A stretch of 64,000 bases of DNA, taken from JASHUC01 sp035523875. GTDB taxonomy: Bacteria > Pseudomonadota > Gammaproteobacteria > Steroidobacterales > Steroidobacteraceae. The notes beneath the pieces were generated by a model. The model ran no database searches. It had not been told where the DNA came from and saw only the letters and a program-made list of their open reading frames with translations. The translations under genes and the position numbers were made by a program. The stretch lies in assembly GCA_035523875.1 (NCBI GenBank), contig DATKPY010000011.1, forward strand, positions 3,650 through 67,649. Direction: 5' to 3'. Of this stretch, positions 1 through 8,151 are shown in pieces (position 1 is the stretch's first letter; every line of letters begins with the position of its first letter).

Positions 1-203
1 CTCGGGGTGCCGAGCCCGTCCTGGTTGGTGACGATCACGAGGCGGAAGCCCGCGCGCTGCAGCTCGGCGAGCGCGGCGAATACCCCGGGCATGAACCGGA
101 CTTTCTCGATCGCATCGACCTGCTCGTCCTGCGGCTCCTCGACCAGCGTGCCGTCGCGATCGACGATGAGAAGCGGTGTGGCGGTGCTCACGGGGTTGGC
201 CAT
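1..203 (-). CDS. hisB: Histidinol-phosphatase domain of HisB, N-terminal part only
   Basis: The first 67 codons of a gene that runs off the left edge. The visible part is the HAD phosphatase domain that dephosphorylates L-histidinol phosphate: the DxD motif lies in LLIVDRDGTL (residues about 12-21), followed by the helix RFMPGVFAALAEL and the strand LVIVTNQDGLGTP, typical of the N-terminal half of bifunctional HisB. The imidazoleglycerol-phosphate dehydratase half would lie outside the window. The ATG overlaps the hisC stop in an ATGA arrangement, which implies translational coupling. A stand-alone histidinol phosphatase cannot be excluded from this fragment, but the position after hisC favours bifunctional hisB. 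Confidence 0.85.
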   Translation of the reverse strand, partial: MANPVSTATPLLIVDRDGTLVEEPQDEQVDAIEKVRFMPGVFAALAELQRAGFRLVIVTNQDGLGTP

Positions 204-1297
204 CAGTCGAGTGCGCCGAGCGCGCCGATGAGCCGGGTGTTCTGCTCGGCCGAGCCGACCGTGATGCGCAGATGGCGCGACAGTCCCGGCTGCGTGCGCA
301 CATCGCGCACCAGGAGTCCCCCGGCGCGGGCGCGGGCGAAGGCGCTGGCGGCATCGCGGAATTCGACCAGGAGGAAGTTCGCGGCGCTCGGCCATACGCG
401 CGTGACCGCCGGCAAGCTCGCGAGTGAGCGCGCAAGCCGCTCGCGCTCGGTGCGGACGCACGCCACGCGCGCATCCGCCGCAGCCACCTCCTCGGGCGCG
501 AGCGCGGCGCGCACCGTTTCGATCGTCGGCTGGGTGAGCGCGTAGGGCGGGATGAGCTTGCGTAGCAGTGCGACGATCTGCGGGGTCGCGATGAGCGTGC
601 CGCAGCGCGCGCCAGCGAGCCCGAAAGCCTTGGAGAGCGTGCGCACGACGGTGAGGTACGGTTGAGTGCGTACGTGCCGGGCCATGCTCGGGGCGCCGGA
701 GAACTCGAGATACGCCTCGTCGATCACGAGCAGCGCTCGACCGGCGAGCGACTCCGCGAGCTCGAGGAGCACGCGCTCCGGGACGAGGTTGCCCGTCGGA
801 TTGTTCGGTGTGCACACATAAACGAGCTTCACGGGGCTCGCCGGCGCCGAGCATCGCTCGAGAATCCCCGCAACGTCGAGCGCGAAGCCGCGCTCGGCCA
901 GGAGCGGTACGCGCGCGACGGCGGCACCCTGGATGCGCGCGGCCACCGCGTACATGCCGAAGGTGGGCGGGCAGACGACCACGGCGTCGGTGCCCGCGCG
1001 GCAAAAGGCGCGCGTGAGCAGATCGATCGCCTCGTCGCTGCCGCGGCCGACCAGCACCTCGGACGGCTCGACGCCGTAGAGCGCGGCGAGCCGCTCGATG
1101 AGCAGACGCGGCTGCGGCTCGGGGTAGCGATTGAGTCCGGCGAGCGTCGGATCGCCGCTCGGCCGCCACGGCAGCTCGTTCGCATGGAGCCGCTCGAGCT
1201 GCGGCTCCCAGGCGGCATGCTCGTAGGGCTTGAGCTCGAGCAGTTCCGGTCGCGCGAGAGCGAGCGGGGAGGGCGCAGCTCTGAGGCTCGCGTTCAC
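203..1297 (-). CDS. hisC: Histidinol-phosphate aminotransferase
   Basis: A 364-residue PLP-dependent fold-type I aminotransferase that converts imidazole-acetol phosphate to histidinol phosphate in the cytoplasm. The PLP lysine is predicted at K223 in RTLSKAFGLAGAR. CTPNNPTGN (about residues 162-170) and VIDEAYLEF (191-199) are the usual cofactor and substrate motifs. The start is a GTG at 1297, which overlaps the hisD stop as GTGA. In-frame open sequence extends far upstream, but it is only the shadow of hisD. Length and motifs are normal for the family. Confidence 0.95.
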   Translation of the reverse strand: MNASLRAAPSPLALARPELLELKPYEHAAWEPQLERLHANELPWRPSGDPTLAGLNRYPEPQPRLLIERLAALYGVEPSEVLVGRGSDEAIDLLTRAFCRAGTDAVVVCPPTFGMYAVAARIQGAAVARVPLLAERGFALDVAGILERCSAPASPVKLVYVCTPNNPTGNLVPERVLLELAESLAGRALLVIDEAYLEFSGAPSMARHVRTQPYLTVVRTLSKAFGLAGARCGTLIATPQIVALLRKLIPPYALTQPTIETVRAALAPEEVAAADARVACVRTERERLARSLASLPAVTRVWPSAANFLLVEFRDAASAFARARAGGLLVRDVRTQPGLSRHLRITVGSAEQNTRLIGALGALD

Positions 1298-2601
1298 GGT
1301 CGCGTGCCGAGCAGCGCGAGGCGGCGCGTGATCGCCGCGGCGTGCGCATCGAGCCCCTCGAGCCGGGCAAGCTCGGCGGCCACGGGACCGAGCTCTGCGA
1401 GGCCGCCTGCGGAGATCTCCTGCACGGTGATGCGCTTCATGAAGTCGAGCGTCGAGAGGCCGCTGTAGGCGCGAGCGTAACCGTACGTCGGCAGCACGTG
1501 GTTGGTGCCCGAGCAGTAATCCCCGAGCGGCTCCGCCGACCACGGACCCAGGAACACCGAGCCGGCGTTGCGCACATGCTCGAGCCAACGCCGCGGCTCG
1601 CGAACGTGCAGGATCAGATGCTCCGGTGCGTACGCGTTCGCGATTGCGACCGCTCCGGCGAGATCGGCCGCCACGATGCAGCGGCTTGCGGCGAGCGAGC
1701 GCTCGAGAATGCTCTGCCGCGAGAGCATCCGGCGCTGGCGCTCGACCGCGTCGGCGACTTCGTGGGCGAGACCGTGATCGGTGGTCACGAGGACCGCCTG
1801 CGACTGCGCGTCGTGCTCCGCCTGCGCGAGAAGATCCGCGGCCACGAGCTCGGCGCGCGCCGAGCGGTCCGCGACGACGAGGACCTCGGAAGGACCCGCG
1901 GGCAGATCGCAGGCGGCACCCTCCGGATCCGCGGCGACGAGCTGCTTCGCCTCGGTCACCCACGCGTTGCCCGGCCCAAACACCTTGTCCACCTTCGGGA
2001 TGCTCGCCGTCCCGTATGCGAGCGCGGCGACCGCGTGCGCGCCGCCCACCTTGAAGACCGTGTCGATGCCGCAGAGCTCGGCGGCCACCAGCACGGCGGC
2101 GTGCGCGTCCCCGTCGCGACCGGGTGGCGTGCACAGCACGCGCTGCGGACAGCCGGCGAGGCGTGCGGGAACTGCGAGCATCACGACGGCGGACGGGAGT
2201 GGTGCCGACCCCGCCGGCACGTACAGGCCGACGGAGGAGATGGGACGCAGAATGCGCTCGCAGCGCACTCCCGGCATCACCTCGAGCGCGACGGCGGGCA
2301 GCGCCTGCGCCGCGTGAAACGCCGTGACATTCTCGATCGCACGGCGCAGAGCGGCGATCTGCGCAGAGCTCACCGCGGCGCGCGCGGCAGCGAACTCGGC
2401 GGCCGAGACGGCGAGGCGCTCCAGGCGCACACCATCGAAGCGCTCGGTCAGGCCTCTGAGCGCCGCATCCCCGTCGCGACGGACAGCGGCGATGATCTCG
2501 CGGACGCTCGCAGTCACCTCATCGCGGCGGCCGAGTGCTGGCCGGGCGAGGGCCGCGCGGCGCGCGGGCTCATCGAGGTCTTGCCAGGTGAGGATGCGCA
2601 T
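1294..2601 (-). CDS. hisD: Histidinol dehydrogenase
   Basis: A 435-residue enzyme for the last two steps of histidine synthesis, the NAD-dependent four-electron oxidation of histidinol to histidine. Family landmarks are VGLYVPAGSAPLPS, VFGPGNAWVTEAKQLV, the zinc and catalytic region AEHDAQSQAVLVTT, and GSVFLGPWSAEPLGDYCSGTNHVLPT near the C terminus. I placed the start at the ATG at 2601, four bases after the hisG stop (2606-2608), because MRILTWQDL matches the usual HisD N terminus. An upstream in-frame ATG would lie inside hisG. Full length with no anomalies. Confidence 0.95.
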   Translation of the reverse strand: MRILTWQDLDEPARRAALARPALGRRDEVTASVREIIAAVRRDGDAALRGLTERFDGVRLERLAVSAAEFAAARAAVSSAQIAALRRAIENVTAFHAAQALPAVALEVMPGVRCERILRPISSVGLYVPAGSAPLPSAVVMLAVPARLAGCPQRVLCTPPGRDGDAHAAVLVAAELCGIDTVFKVGGAHAVAALAYGTASIPKVDKVFGPGNAWVTEAKQLVAADPEGAACDLPAGPSEVLVVADRSARAELVAADLLAQAEHDAQSQAVLVTTDHGLAHEVADAVERQRRMLSRQSILERSLAASRCIVAADLAGAVAIANAYAPEHLILHVREPRRWLEHVRNAGSVFLGPWSAEPLGDYCSGTNHVLPTYGYARAYSGLSTLDFMKRITVQEISAGGLAELGPVAAELARLEGLDAHAAAITRRLALLGTRP

Positions 2602-2605
2602 GGGA

Positions 2606-3505
2606 TCAGTCGAGCATCTTCTCGACGGGCAGCACCAGCAGCGCACTCGCCCCCGCCCGCTTCAATCCCTCGAGCGTTTCCCAGAAGACGTTCTCGCGGC
2701 ACACGGCGTGCACCGCGACCTTATCCGGATGGCCCTCGAGGGGAATGATGGTCGGCGCCTCGCACCCCGGCAACAGCCGGCGCACCTCCTCGAGGGCCGC
2801 GCGCGGCGCATGCAGCAGGATGTACTTGCTCTCGCGCACCTGCTGCACCCCGTCGATGCGCTTGAGAAGCCGCTGTACCCACTCGTGCTTCTCGGCTGCG
2901 AGGGTGACGGGCGTACGGATCAGCACGGCATGGCTCTCGAGCACCGTCTCCACCTCGCGCAGGTGGTTCGCCTGCAGCGTCGAGCCGGTCGAGACCAGAT
3001 CGCAGATCGCATCGGCGCGGCCGAGGCGCGGGGCGATCTCCACCGACCCCGACAGAATGACGATCTCCGCGCTCACGTCCCGCTCGGCGAGGTAGCGCTC
3101 GAGGAGATGGGGATAGGTGGTCGCGATGCGCTTGCCGGCGAGAGAGCCCAAGCCCGCAAAGCGCGCCTCGATGGGCACGGCAAGCGAGAGTCGGCAGCGC
3201 CCGAAATCGAGGGTGCGGATCGGCTCGAAGCGCGCGCTCTGGCCGCGGGCGGTGAGCTCGAGGCGCTTCTCCTCGAGCACGTTGAGGCCGACGAGCCCGA
3301 GGTCGCAGACATCCTCCTGCACCAGGTCGGGAATGTCGTCGTCGCGCACGAAGAGCACATCGAGCGGCATGTTCTCACCGAACCCCATCAGCTGATCCTT
3401 GCCGCGGGAGAGCTTGAGCCCGCAACGCGTGAGGAGATCGAGGCACGGCTCGGTGAGACGCCCGGACTTCTGCACGGCGAGCTTCAAGCGCAGATCCTCA
3501 GGCAT
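2606..3505 (-). CDS. hisG: ATP phosphoribosyltransferase, long (HisG-L) form
   Basis: Catalyses the first and feedback-controlled step of histidine synthesis, ATP plus PRPP to phosphoribosyl-ATP. The 299-residue length indicates the long homohexameric form with its own C-terminal ACT-like regulatory domain, so no HisZ partner is expected. The N terminus LRLKLAVQKSGRLTEPCLDLL is typical, and the PRPP-binding loop is DLVSTGSTLQAN (about residues 165-176). The C-terminal part (from about residue 225) fits the histidine-sensing domain. The ATG at 3505 overlaps the end of the upstream regulator gene by 8 bp, so the two are probably cotranscribed. Confidence 0.95.
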   Translation of the reverse strand: MPEDLRLKLAVQKSGRLTEPCLDLLTRCGLKLSRGKDQLMGFGENMPLDVLFVRDDDIPDLVQEDVCDLGLVGLNVLEEKRLELTARGQSARFEPIRTLDFGRCRLSLAVPIEARFAGLGSLAGKRIATTYPHLLERYLAERDVSAEIVILSGSVEIAPRLGRADAICDLVSTGSTLQANHLREVETVLESHAVLIRTPVTLAAEKHEWVQRLLKRIDGVQQVRESKYILLHAPRAALEEVRRLLPGCEAPTIIPLEGHPDKVAVHAVCRENVFWETLEGLKRAGASALLVLPVEKMLD

Positions 3506-3869
3506 GCCGCTCTCCGTCCGTGCGGCGGGGCTCTGCGTCGCGCACGGCGGGGTCGCTGCGCCGCACGCTCGCGAGCCGGCGCGCGGCGAGGGCGTAGCCG
3601 CCGTTGCCGTTTGCGAGGAAGCGCGCGACGCGGCCGATGGTCGTGACGCTGACACCCGTGACCGCGTGGATTTCCCGATACGGCATGCCGCGGCGCAGCC
3701 ACTCGACGACGGCCCAGCGATCGGCCATCGCCTGGATCTCCGCGGGCGTGCACAGATCGCGGAAGAATGCCCGGCATTCCTCCGGCGTGCGCAGCGCCGC
3801 CACGGCGGCGCACAGACCGCGCTCGGCGCGCGCCTCCTGGCGATGACTTAAGTTCCGGTGCAGCTTCAT
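3498..3869 (-). CDS. hisR: TrpR-family transcriptional regulator heading the his operon (HisR-like)
   Basis: A 123-residue protein of the TrpR/YerC-YecD family. The all-helical core contains ECRAFFRDLCTPAEIQAMADRW (about residues 31-52), and the helix-turn-helix is GMPYREIHAVTGVSVTTIGRV (61-81). The C-terminal tail is arginine-rich. It is the first gene before hisG and overlaps it by 8 bp. TrpR-family proteins in this position have been proposed as histidine-operon regulators in Xanthomonadales, which is the basis for the name. A 24-bp palindrome 20 bp upstream of its start (3890-3913) looks like its operator and would make it autoregulatory. The effector is not visible from sequence; histidine is the natural guess. 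Confidence 0.85.
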   Translation of the reverse strand: MKLHRNLSHRQEARAERGLCAAVAALRTPEECRAFFRDLCTPAEIQAMADRWAVVEWLRRGMPYREIHAVTGVSVTTIGRVARFLANGNGGYALAARRLASVRRSDPAVRDAEPRRTDGERHA

Positions 3870-3889
3870 GGCTCCGCGCGTCCCGATCG

Positions 3890-3913
3890 AATGTAACAGC
3901 GCGCTATTACATT
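3890..3913. promoter_or_regulatory. Palindromic operator, probable HisR-like binding site
   Basis: A 24-bp inverted repeat with arms AATGTAACAGCG and CGCTATTACATT. The two halves are complementary at all but one symmetric pair. It sits between the regulator start codon (3869) and an extended -10-like element on the minus strand (TGCTAATGT, about 3909-3917), so bound repressor would block transcription of the his operon. Size and symmetry fit the operators of TrpR-type dimers. Confidence 0.75.
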
Positions 3914-3977
3914 AGCACGAACGGCCGCGCCGGCGCCAATGAGCGTCGGCGCCGCGCCCGCAAGCGGAGCGGTTGCC

Positions 3978-4006
3978 TTGACGGTCCGCTGGGGCGCGCC
4001 TAGACT
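3978..4006 (+). promoter_or_regulatory. Sigma-70 promoter of the riboswitch-metX-metB transcript
   Basis: TTGACG at 3978-3983 and TAGACT at 4001-4006 are separated by exactly 17 bp. Transcription would begin around 4012-4014, immediately before the first helix of the riboswitch, which independently supports both calls. Confidence 0.75.
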
Positions 4007-4015
4007 TTCCGCCCA

Positions 4016-4128
4016 CTCATCGAGACCGGCTGAGGGAAAGGCCCTTCGACGCCGGGGCAACCGCCAGGCCTAACCAGCCGGGAAAGGTGCCAACTCCTGC
4101 GACCCGCGCGAGCGGGGCGGCAGATGAG
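4016..4128 (+). ncRNA. SAM-I (S-box) riboswitch
   Basis: The 113-nt element has the S-box layout. The closing helix P1 pairs CTCATC (4016-4021) with GATGAG (4123-4128). It is followed by the conserved GAGACCGGCTGAGGGA block, the GGGGCAACC core segment and the AAAGGTGCCAACTCCTGC segment that binds S-adenosylmethionine. It precedes metX by 131 nt. No stem followed by a U-run is obvious downstream, so control may act on translation initiation or through a non-canonical terminator. The location before a methionine operon agrees with the known role of this class. Confidence 0.93.
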
Positions 4129-4259
4129 CGGTCAGCGCAGCCTCCATCCGTGGCATAGCGACGGAGCGGACGATGGGCGCGACGAACCCGCCTAGAACGC
4201 GCGGGCGCTCTGCAGGGGTATCGAGGAGCGACGAGCCCTGACCCCGGAGCCCCGAAGCG

Positions 4260-5303
4260 ATGAACGCGAAAGTCGAGCCTTTTTCCGCCCTGGCGCGCGG
4301 TCCCGAGCCTGCGTGCGCACTCGATTCGGCCCTGCGCGAGGGCATTCTCGAGATTCCGGGGGAGATGTCGCTCCACCATGGCGGGCGGCTTGCGGGCGTG
4401 CGCATCGCCTGGCGGGTCGCGGGCGCGGCCGGCGCACCGCTCGTGTGCGCGCTTGGGGGCATCTCGGCCCACCGGCGCGTGTGCGGCACCGAGGATCCGC
4501 GCGAGGGGTGGTGGTCGCAGGTCGTCGGGACCGGTCGTGCGCTCGATACCGCGCGCTTTCGTGTCCTGAGCTTCGACTTTCTGGGCGGGAGCGGGGAGTC
4601 GACCGGGCCTCTGCCGCAGCGTCACTTTCCGAGCATCTCGACCTACGACCAGGGGGAGGTGCTGCTCAGGCTCCTCGACCATCTCGGGATCAAGGCGCTG
4701 CGCGCGATCGTCGGGGGCTCGTACGGAGGCATGGTTGGACTCGCCTTCGCCGAGCGCCATCCCGACCGTCTCGGACACCTGATCACCATTGGCGCCGCCG
4801 ATCGAGCTCACCCGATGGCCACCGCGTGGCGCAGCATCCAGCGACAGATCGTGCGCCTGGGGATTACCACGGGTACGGCCCGCCAGGCGACCGAGCTCGC
4901 TCGCGCGCTCGCCATGACGACCTATCGAAGCGGCGAGGAGTTCGCGGCCCGTTTCGCTGCCGCACCCGAGCGCGAGGGCGGGGAATTCGTCTTCCCAGTC
5001 GAGCGGTATCTGTGCGCGCGCGGCCGCGATTATGCGGCGCGTTACCGTGGCGAGTCCTTGCTGTGCCTGTCGGAGTCGATCGACCTGCATCGCGTCGATG
5101 CGGCACGCATCTTCGTGCCGACCACGGCCGTAGCGGTGCGCGAGGATCAGCTCGTGCCGCTCAACGACGTGCGCGCGATGGTCGCACGGCTCCCGGCAGG
5201 AAGGCTCGAGGAGCTCTCCTCCCTCTACGGGCACGACGCCTTCCTCAAGGAGGCCGAGGCGCTGCGGCGCATCTTCGAGCGTGCGCTCGGGGGTGCGGCG
5301 TGA
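4260..5303 (+). CDS. metX: Homoserine O-acyltransferase, MetX family
   Basis: A 347-residue alpha/beta-hydrolase-fold enzyme that acylates homoserine as the first step of methionine synthesis. The nucleophile is S154 in GGSYGGM, with D296 (VREDQLVP) and H325 (LYGHDAF) completing the triad. LGGISAHRRVCG forms the oxyanion-side loop. In this lineage MetX-fold proteins often use succinyl-CoA rather than acetyl-CoA, which I cannot resolve from sequence. It lies directly behind the SAM riboswitch and overlaps metB by four bases (GTGA). Full length. Confidence 0.92.
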   Translation: MNAKVEPFSALARGPEPACALDSALREGILEIPGEMSLHHGGRLAGVRIAWRVAGAAGAPLVCALGGISAHRRVCGTEDPREGWWSQVVGTGRALDTARFRVLSFDFLGGSGESTGPLPQRHFPSISTYDQGEVLLRLLDHLGIKALRAIVGGSYGGMVGLAFAERHPDRLGHLITIGAADRAHPMATAWRSIQRQIVRLGITTGTARQATELARALAMTTYRSGEEFAARFAAAPEREGGEFVFPVERYLCARGRDYAARYRGESLLCLSESIDLHRVDAARIFVPTTAVAVREDQLVPLNDVRAMVARLPAGRLEELSSLYGHDAFLKEAEALRRIFERALGGAA

Positions 5304-6475
5304 GCGCGGATCGCGATCCGGTCACAGCCGCGGTGCGTGCGGGTCTGGAGACGGACGAGTCGACCGGCGCCGTCGTTCCACCGATCCATCTCAGCTCCAC
5401 GTTCGCCTTCCGTGGCTTCGGCGACAAACGTGCCTACGACTACACGCGCTCCGGAAATCCCACCCGCGATCTCCTCGCGAGTGCGCTCGCGGAGCTCGAG
5501 GGAGGGGCCGGCGCAGTCGTGACCGCCACCGGCATGGCGGCGATCACGCTCATCGGCCACCTGCTGCCCGTGGGGGCGCGCATCGTCGCGCCGCACGACT
5601 GCTACGGCGGCACCTATCGGTTGTTCGATGCGTGGCGACGCCGCGGCGAGCTCGCGGTCGAGTTCGTGGACTTTGCCTCCGAGGACGCCGTGCGGGCAGC
5701 GCTTGCGACCCGAGCGGCGCTGCTCTGGATCGAGACGCCGAGCAATCCACTGCTGCGTATCACCGACATCGAGCGCTTCGCGGCGCTCGGGCACGCAGGC
5801 GGTGCGCTGGTGGTCGTCGACAACACCTTTCTGTCGCCGCTCTGGCAGCGACCGCTCGCTCTCGGCGCGGATCTCATCACGCATTCGACCACGAAGTATC
5901 TGAACGGTCACAGCGATGTGGTGGGCGGTGCGGTCGTCGCGCGCACGAGCGAGCAGCACGAGGCGCTCACGTGGTGGGCGAACTGCCTCGGCCTCACCGG
6001 GGCTCCGTTCGACAGCTTCATGACGCTGCGCGGGCTGCGCACGCTGCATGCGCGCCTCGCCCAGCACGCACACAATGCGATGGCGCTCGCGCAGTGGCTC
6101 GCTGGCCGGCCCGGCGTTGCGAAGGTCTATTATCCCGGGCTCGCGAGTCATCCTGGGCACGAGGTCGCGCGCCGCCAGCAGCGGGGCTTCGGCGCCGTCG
6201 TCACGCTCGAGCTCGAAGGCGGCCACCCGGCGGTGAAGGCGTTCTGCTCGGGCCTCGAGTTCTTCTCGCTCGCGGAGTCGCTGGGCGGGGTGGAGAGCCT
6301 GGTGGCGCATCCGGCCACGATGACGCACGCGGCGATGGATGCCGAGGCACGGCGCAAGGCCGGCCTCGTCGATGGGCTCATTCGCTTGTCCGTCGGGATC
6401 GAGGCGCTCGAGGATCTGCGCTCCGACTTGGCCGCCGCGCTCGCGCGCGCGCAAGCAGCGCTGCGGCGCCCGTGA
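5300..6475 (+). CDS. metB: Cystathionine gamma-synthase (trans-sulfuration PLP enzyme)
   Basis: A 391-residue Cys/Met-metabolism PLP enzyme that condenses activated homoserine with cysteine. The Schiff-base lysine is K199 in HSTTKYLNGHSDVVGG. RSGNPTRDLL and ATGMAAITL are family motifs. The GTG start at 5300 overlaps the metX stop. O-acylhomoserine sulfhydrylase or cystathionine gamma-lyase activity is possible in this family, but the pairing with metX under a SAM riboswitch supports a biosynthetic role. The gene ends one base before the convergent leuB stop codon, leaving no intergenic space. Confidence 0.88.
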   Translation: MSADRDPVTAAVRAGLETDESTGAVVPPIHLSSTFAFRGFGDKRAYDYTRSGNPTRDLLASALAELEGGAGAVVTATGMAAITLIGHLLPVGARIVAPHDCYGGTYRLFDAWRRRGELAVEFVDFASEDAVRAALATRAALLWIETPSNPLLRITDIERFAALGHAGGALVVVDNTFLSPLWQRPLALGADLITHSTTKYLNGHSDVVGGAVVARTSEQHEALTWWANCLGLTGAPFDSFMTLRGLRTLHARLAQHAHNAMALAQWLAGRPGVAKVYYPGLASHPGHEVARRQQRGFGAVVTLELEGGHPAVKAFCSGLEFFSLAESLGGVESLVAHPATMTHAAMDAEARRKAGLVDGLIRLSVGIEALEDLRSDLAAALARAQAALRRP

Positions 6476-7549
6476 CTAGCCCTGCGGCGCTGTCAGTTGG
6501 GCGAGCACCGCATCGCCGACTTCGCGGGTCGTAAACACGCGTGCACCGGGAGCGGCGATGTCGGGCGTGCGCGCGCCCGCCTCGATCGCCCGGGCCACGG
6601 CACGCTCGAGCGCCATGGCCGCCTGCGGCAGATCGAGCGAGTGCCGCAGCATGAGTGCCGTGCTCGAGATCATCCCGTAGGGATTGGCGATGCCGCGATC
6701 GGCGATGTCCGGCGCCGAACCGTGGATCGGCTCGTAGAGCCCGAGCCGACCGTCGCCGAGCGAGGCCGAGGGCAGGAGCCCGAGGGAGCCGCAGAGCATC
6801 GAGGCTTCATCGGTGAGGATGTCTCCGAACATGTTCTCCGTCACGAGCACATCGAAATCGCGCGGGCGCCGAATGAGGTGCATGGCTGCGGCATCGACGA
6901 GCAGGTGCTCGAGCGTCACGTCCGGAAACTCCGCGCGCATCACCCGGGTGCACACCTCGCGCCACAGCCGCGAGGTCTCGAGCACGTTCGCCTTGTCGAC
7001 GGAGACGAGCTTGCGCCGTCGCGAGCGCGCGAGCTGCGCGGCCACTCGCGTGATGCGCTCGATCTCCGCGCTCGTGTAGATGCAGAGATCGCTCGCGCTC
7101 CGCTCATCGCGATGCTTCTCGCCGAAGTAGATTCCTCCGGTGAGTTCGCGCACGAACACGAGATCGACGCCCTCGAGCACCTCCGGCTTGAGCGTCGAGG
7201 CCCCGACGAGGGCGGGATGAAGGCTCACCGGTCGCAGGTTCGCGTAGACCCCGAGCGCCTTGCGCAGCGCGAGTAGCCCCTGTTCGGGACGCACGCGGGC
7301 CTCCGGGGCGGACCAGCGTGGGCCGCCGATCGCGCCGAGCAGAACCGCATCGGCCCGCCGGCAGACCTCGAGTGTCCGGGCGGGAAGGGGCTCGCCGCAC
7401 GCATCGATCGCCGCGCCGCCAAAGGGGAGCTCGGTGAGGTCGAGATCGAGCCCGTGGGCGCGGGCGACGGCTCGCAGGCAGCGCAGCCCCTCCGCCATGA
7501 CCTCAGGACCGATTCCGTCGCCCGGCAGGACAGCGATGCGCGCCGTCAC
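6476..7549 (-). CDS. leuB: 3-isopropylmalate dehydrogenase
   Basis: A 357-residue NAD-dependent oxidative decarboxylase that yields 2-oxoisocaproate precursor. The N terminus is IAVLPGDGIGPEVMAEGL. RELTGGIYFGEKH (about residues 138-150) and VDKANVLETSRLWREV hold the substrate and metal ligands. GSAPDIADRGIANPYG is the nucleotide-binding region. The gene starts at a GTG overlapping the leuD stop (GTGA) and is the last gene of the ilvC-leuACDB operon. Confidence 0.95.
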   Translation of the reverse strand: MTARIAVLPGDGIGPEVMAEGLRCLRAVARAHGLDLDLTELPFGGAAIDACGEPLPARTLEVCRRADAVLLGAIGGPRWSAPEARVRPEQGLLALRKALGVYANLRPVSLHPALVGASTLKPEVLEGVDLVFVRELTGGIYFGEKHRDERSASDLCIYTSAEIERITRVAAQLARSRRRKLVSVDKANVLETSRLWREVCTRVMRAEFPDVTLEHLLVDAAAMHLIRRPRDFDVLVTENMFGDILTDEASMLCGSLGLLPSASLGDGRLGLYEPIHGSAPDIADRGIANPYGMISSTALMLRHSLDLPQAAMALERAVARAIEAGARTPDIAAPGARVFTTREVGDAVLAQLTAPQG

Positions 7550-8151
7550 GGACCGACCGCTCGGCGCTCGTACACCTCGATGTCGGGCAGCCTCCCGAGG
7601 AGAAATCCCAGCTCATCGATGCCGTTGAGCAGACAGTATTTCGCGAACGGCTCGAGCGCGAAGCGCACGCTCGCGCCCGTTGGCAGCGCGAGCGTCGTCG
7701 TCGCCACATCGAGGGTCACCTCCGCCCCCGGATGCTCGATGAGCCAGCGGGCAGTCGGCTCCTCGACCACGACGGGCAGGAGTCCGTTCTTGAGCGCGTT
7801 GCTGCGGAAGATGTCGGCGATGCCGGTGCTCACGACCGCGCGAATGCCGAAATCGACGAGCGCCCACGGCGCGTGCTCGCGGGAGGATCCACAGCCGAAG
7901 TTCGGTCCCGCCACCAGCACCTGGCAGCCGGCGGCCTCGGGGCGATTGAGCGGGAATTGAGCTTGCGGCGACCCGTCCGGCGCGTAGCGCCAGTCCGTGA
8001 AGAGGTGGCGGCCGAGTCCGCTGCGCGTGGTCGTCGTCAGGAATCGCGCCGGGATGATCTGGTCGGTGTCGATGTTGCTTGCGGGAAGCACCACGGTGCG
8101 GGAGCGGATGAGTCTGATCGGTTCCACGCGTTCGGCCTCAGAGAAATTCAC
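7546..8151 (-). CDS. leuD: 3-isopropylmalate dehydratase, small subunit
   Basis: A 201-residue swivelling-domain subunit of isopropylmalate isomerase, which works with LeuC. Family motifs are LPASNIDTDQIIPARFL (about residues 22-38) and GPNFGCGSSREHAPWAL (about 82-98). The GTG start lies inside the end of leuC (14-bp overlap), which implies coupled synthesis of the two subunits. Confidence 0.95.
   Translation of the reverse strand: MNFSEAERVEPIRLIRSRTVVLPASNIDTDQIIPARFLTTTTRSGLGRHLFTDWRYAPDGSPQAQFPLNRPEAAGCQVLVAGPNFGCGSSREHAPWALVDFGIRAVVSTGIADIFRSNALKNGLLPVVVEEPTARWLIEHPGAEVTLDVATTTLALPTGASVRFALEPFAKYCLLNGIDELGFLLGRLPDIEVYERRAVGP

Noticed and set aside
4017..5234. A 405-codon minus-strand frame opposite metX and the riboswitch
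   Set aside because: It is antisense to a clear MetX and runs across the SAM riboswitch. It shows no protein family features.
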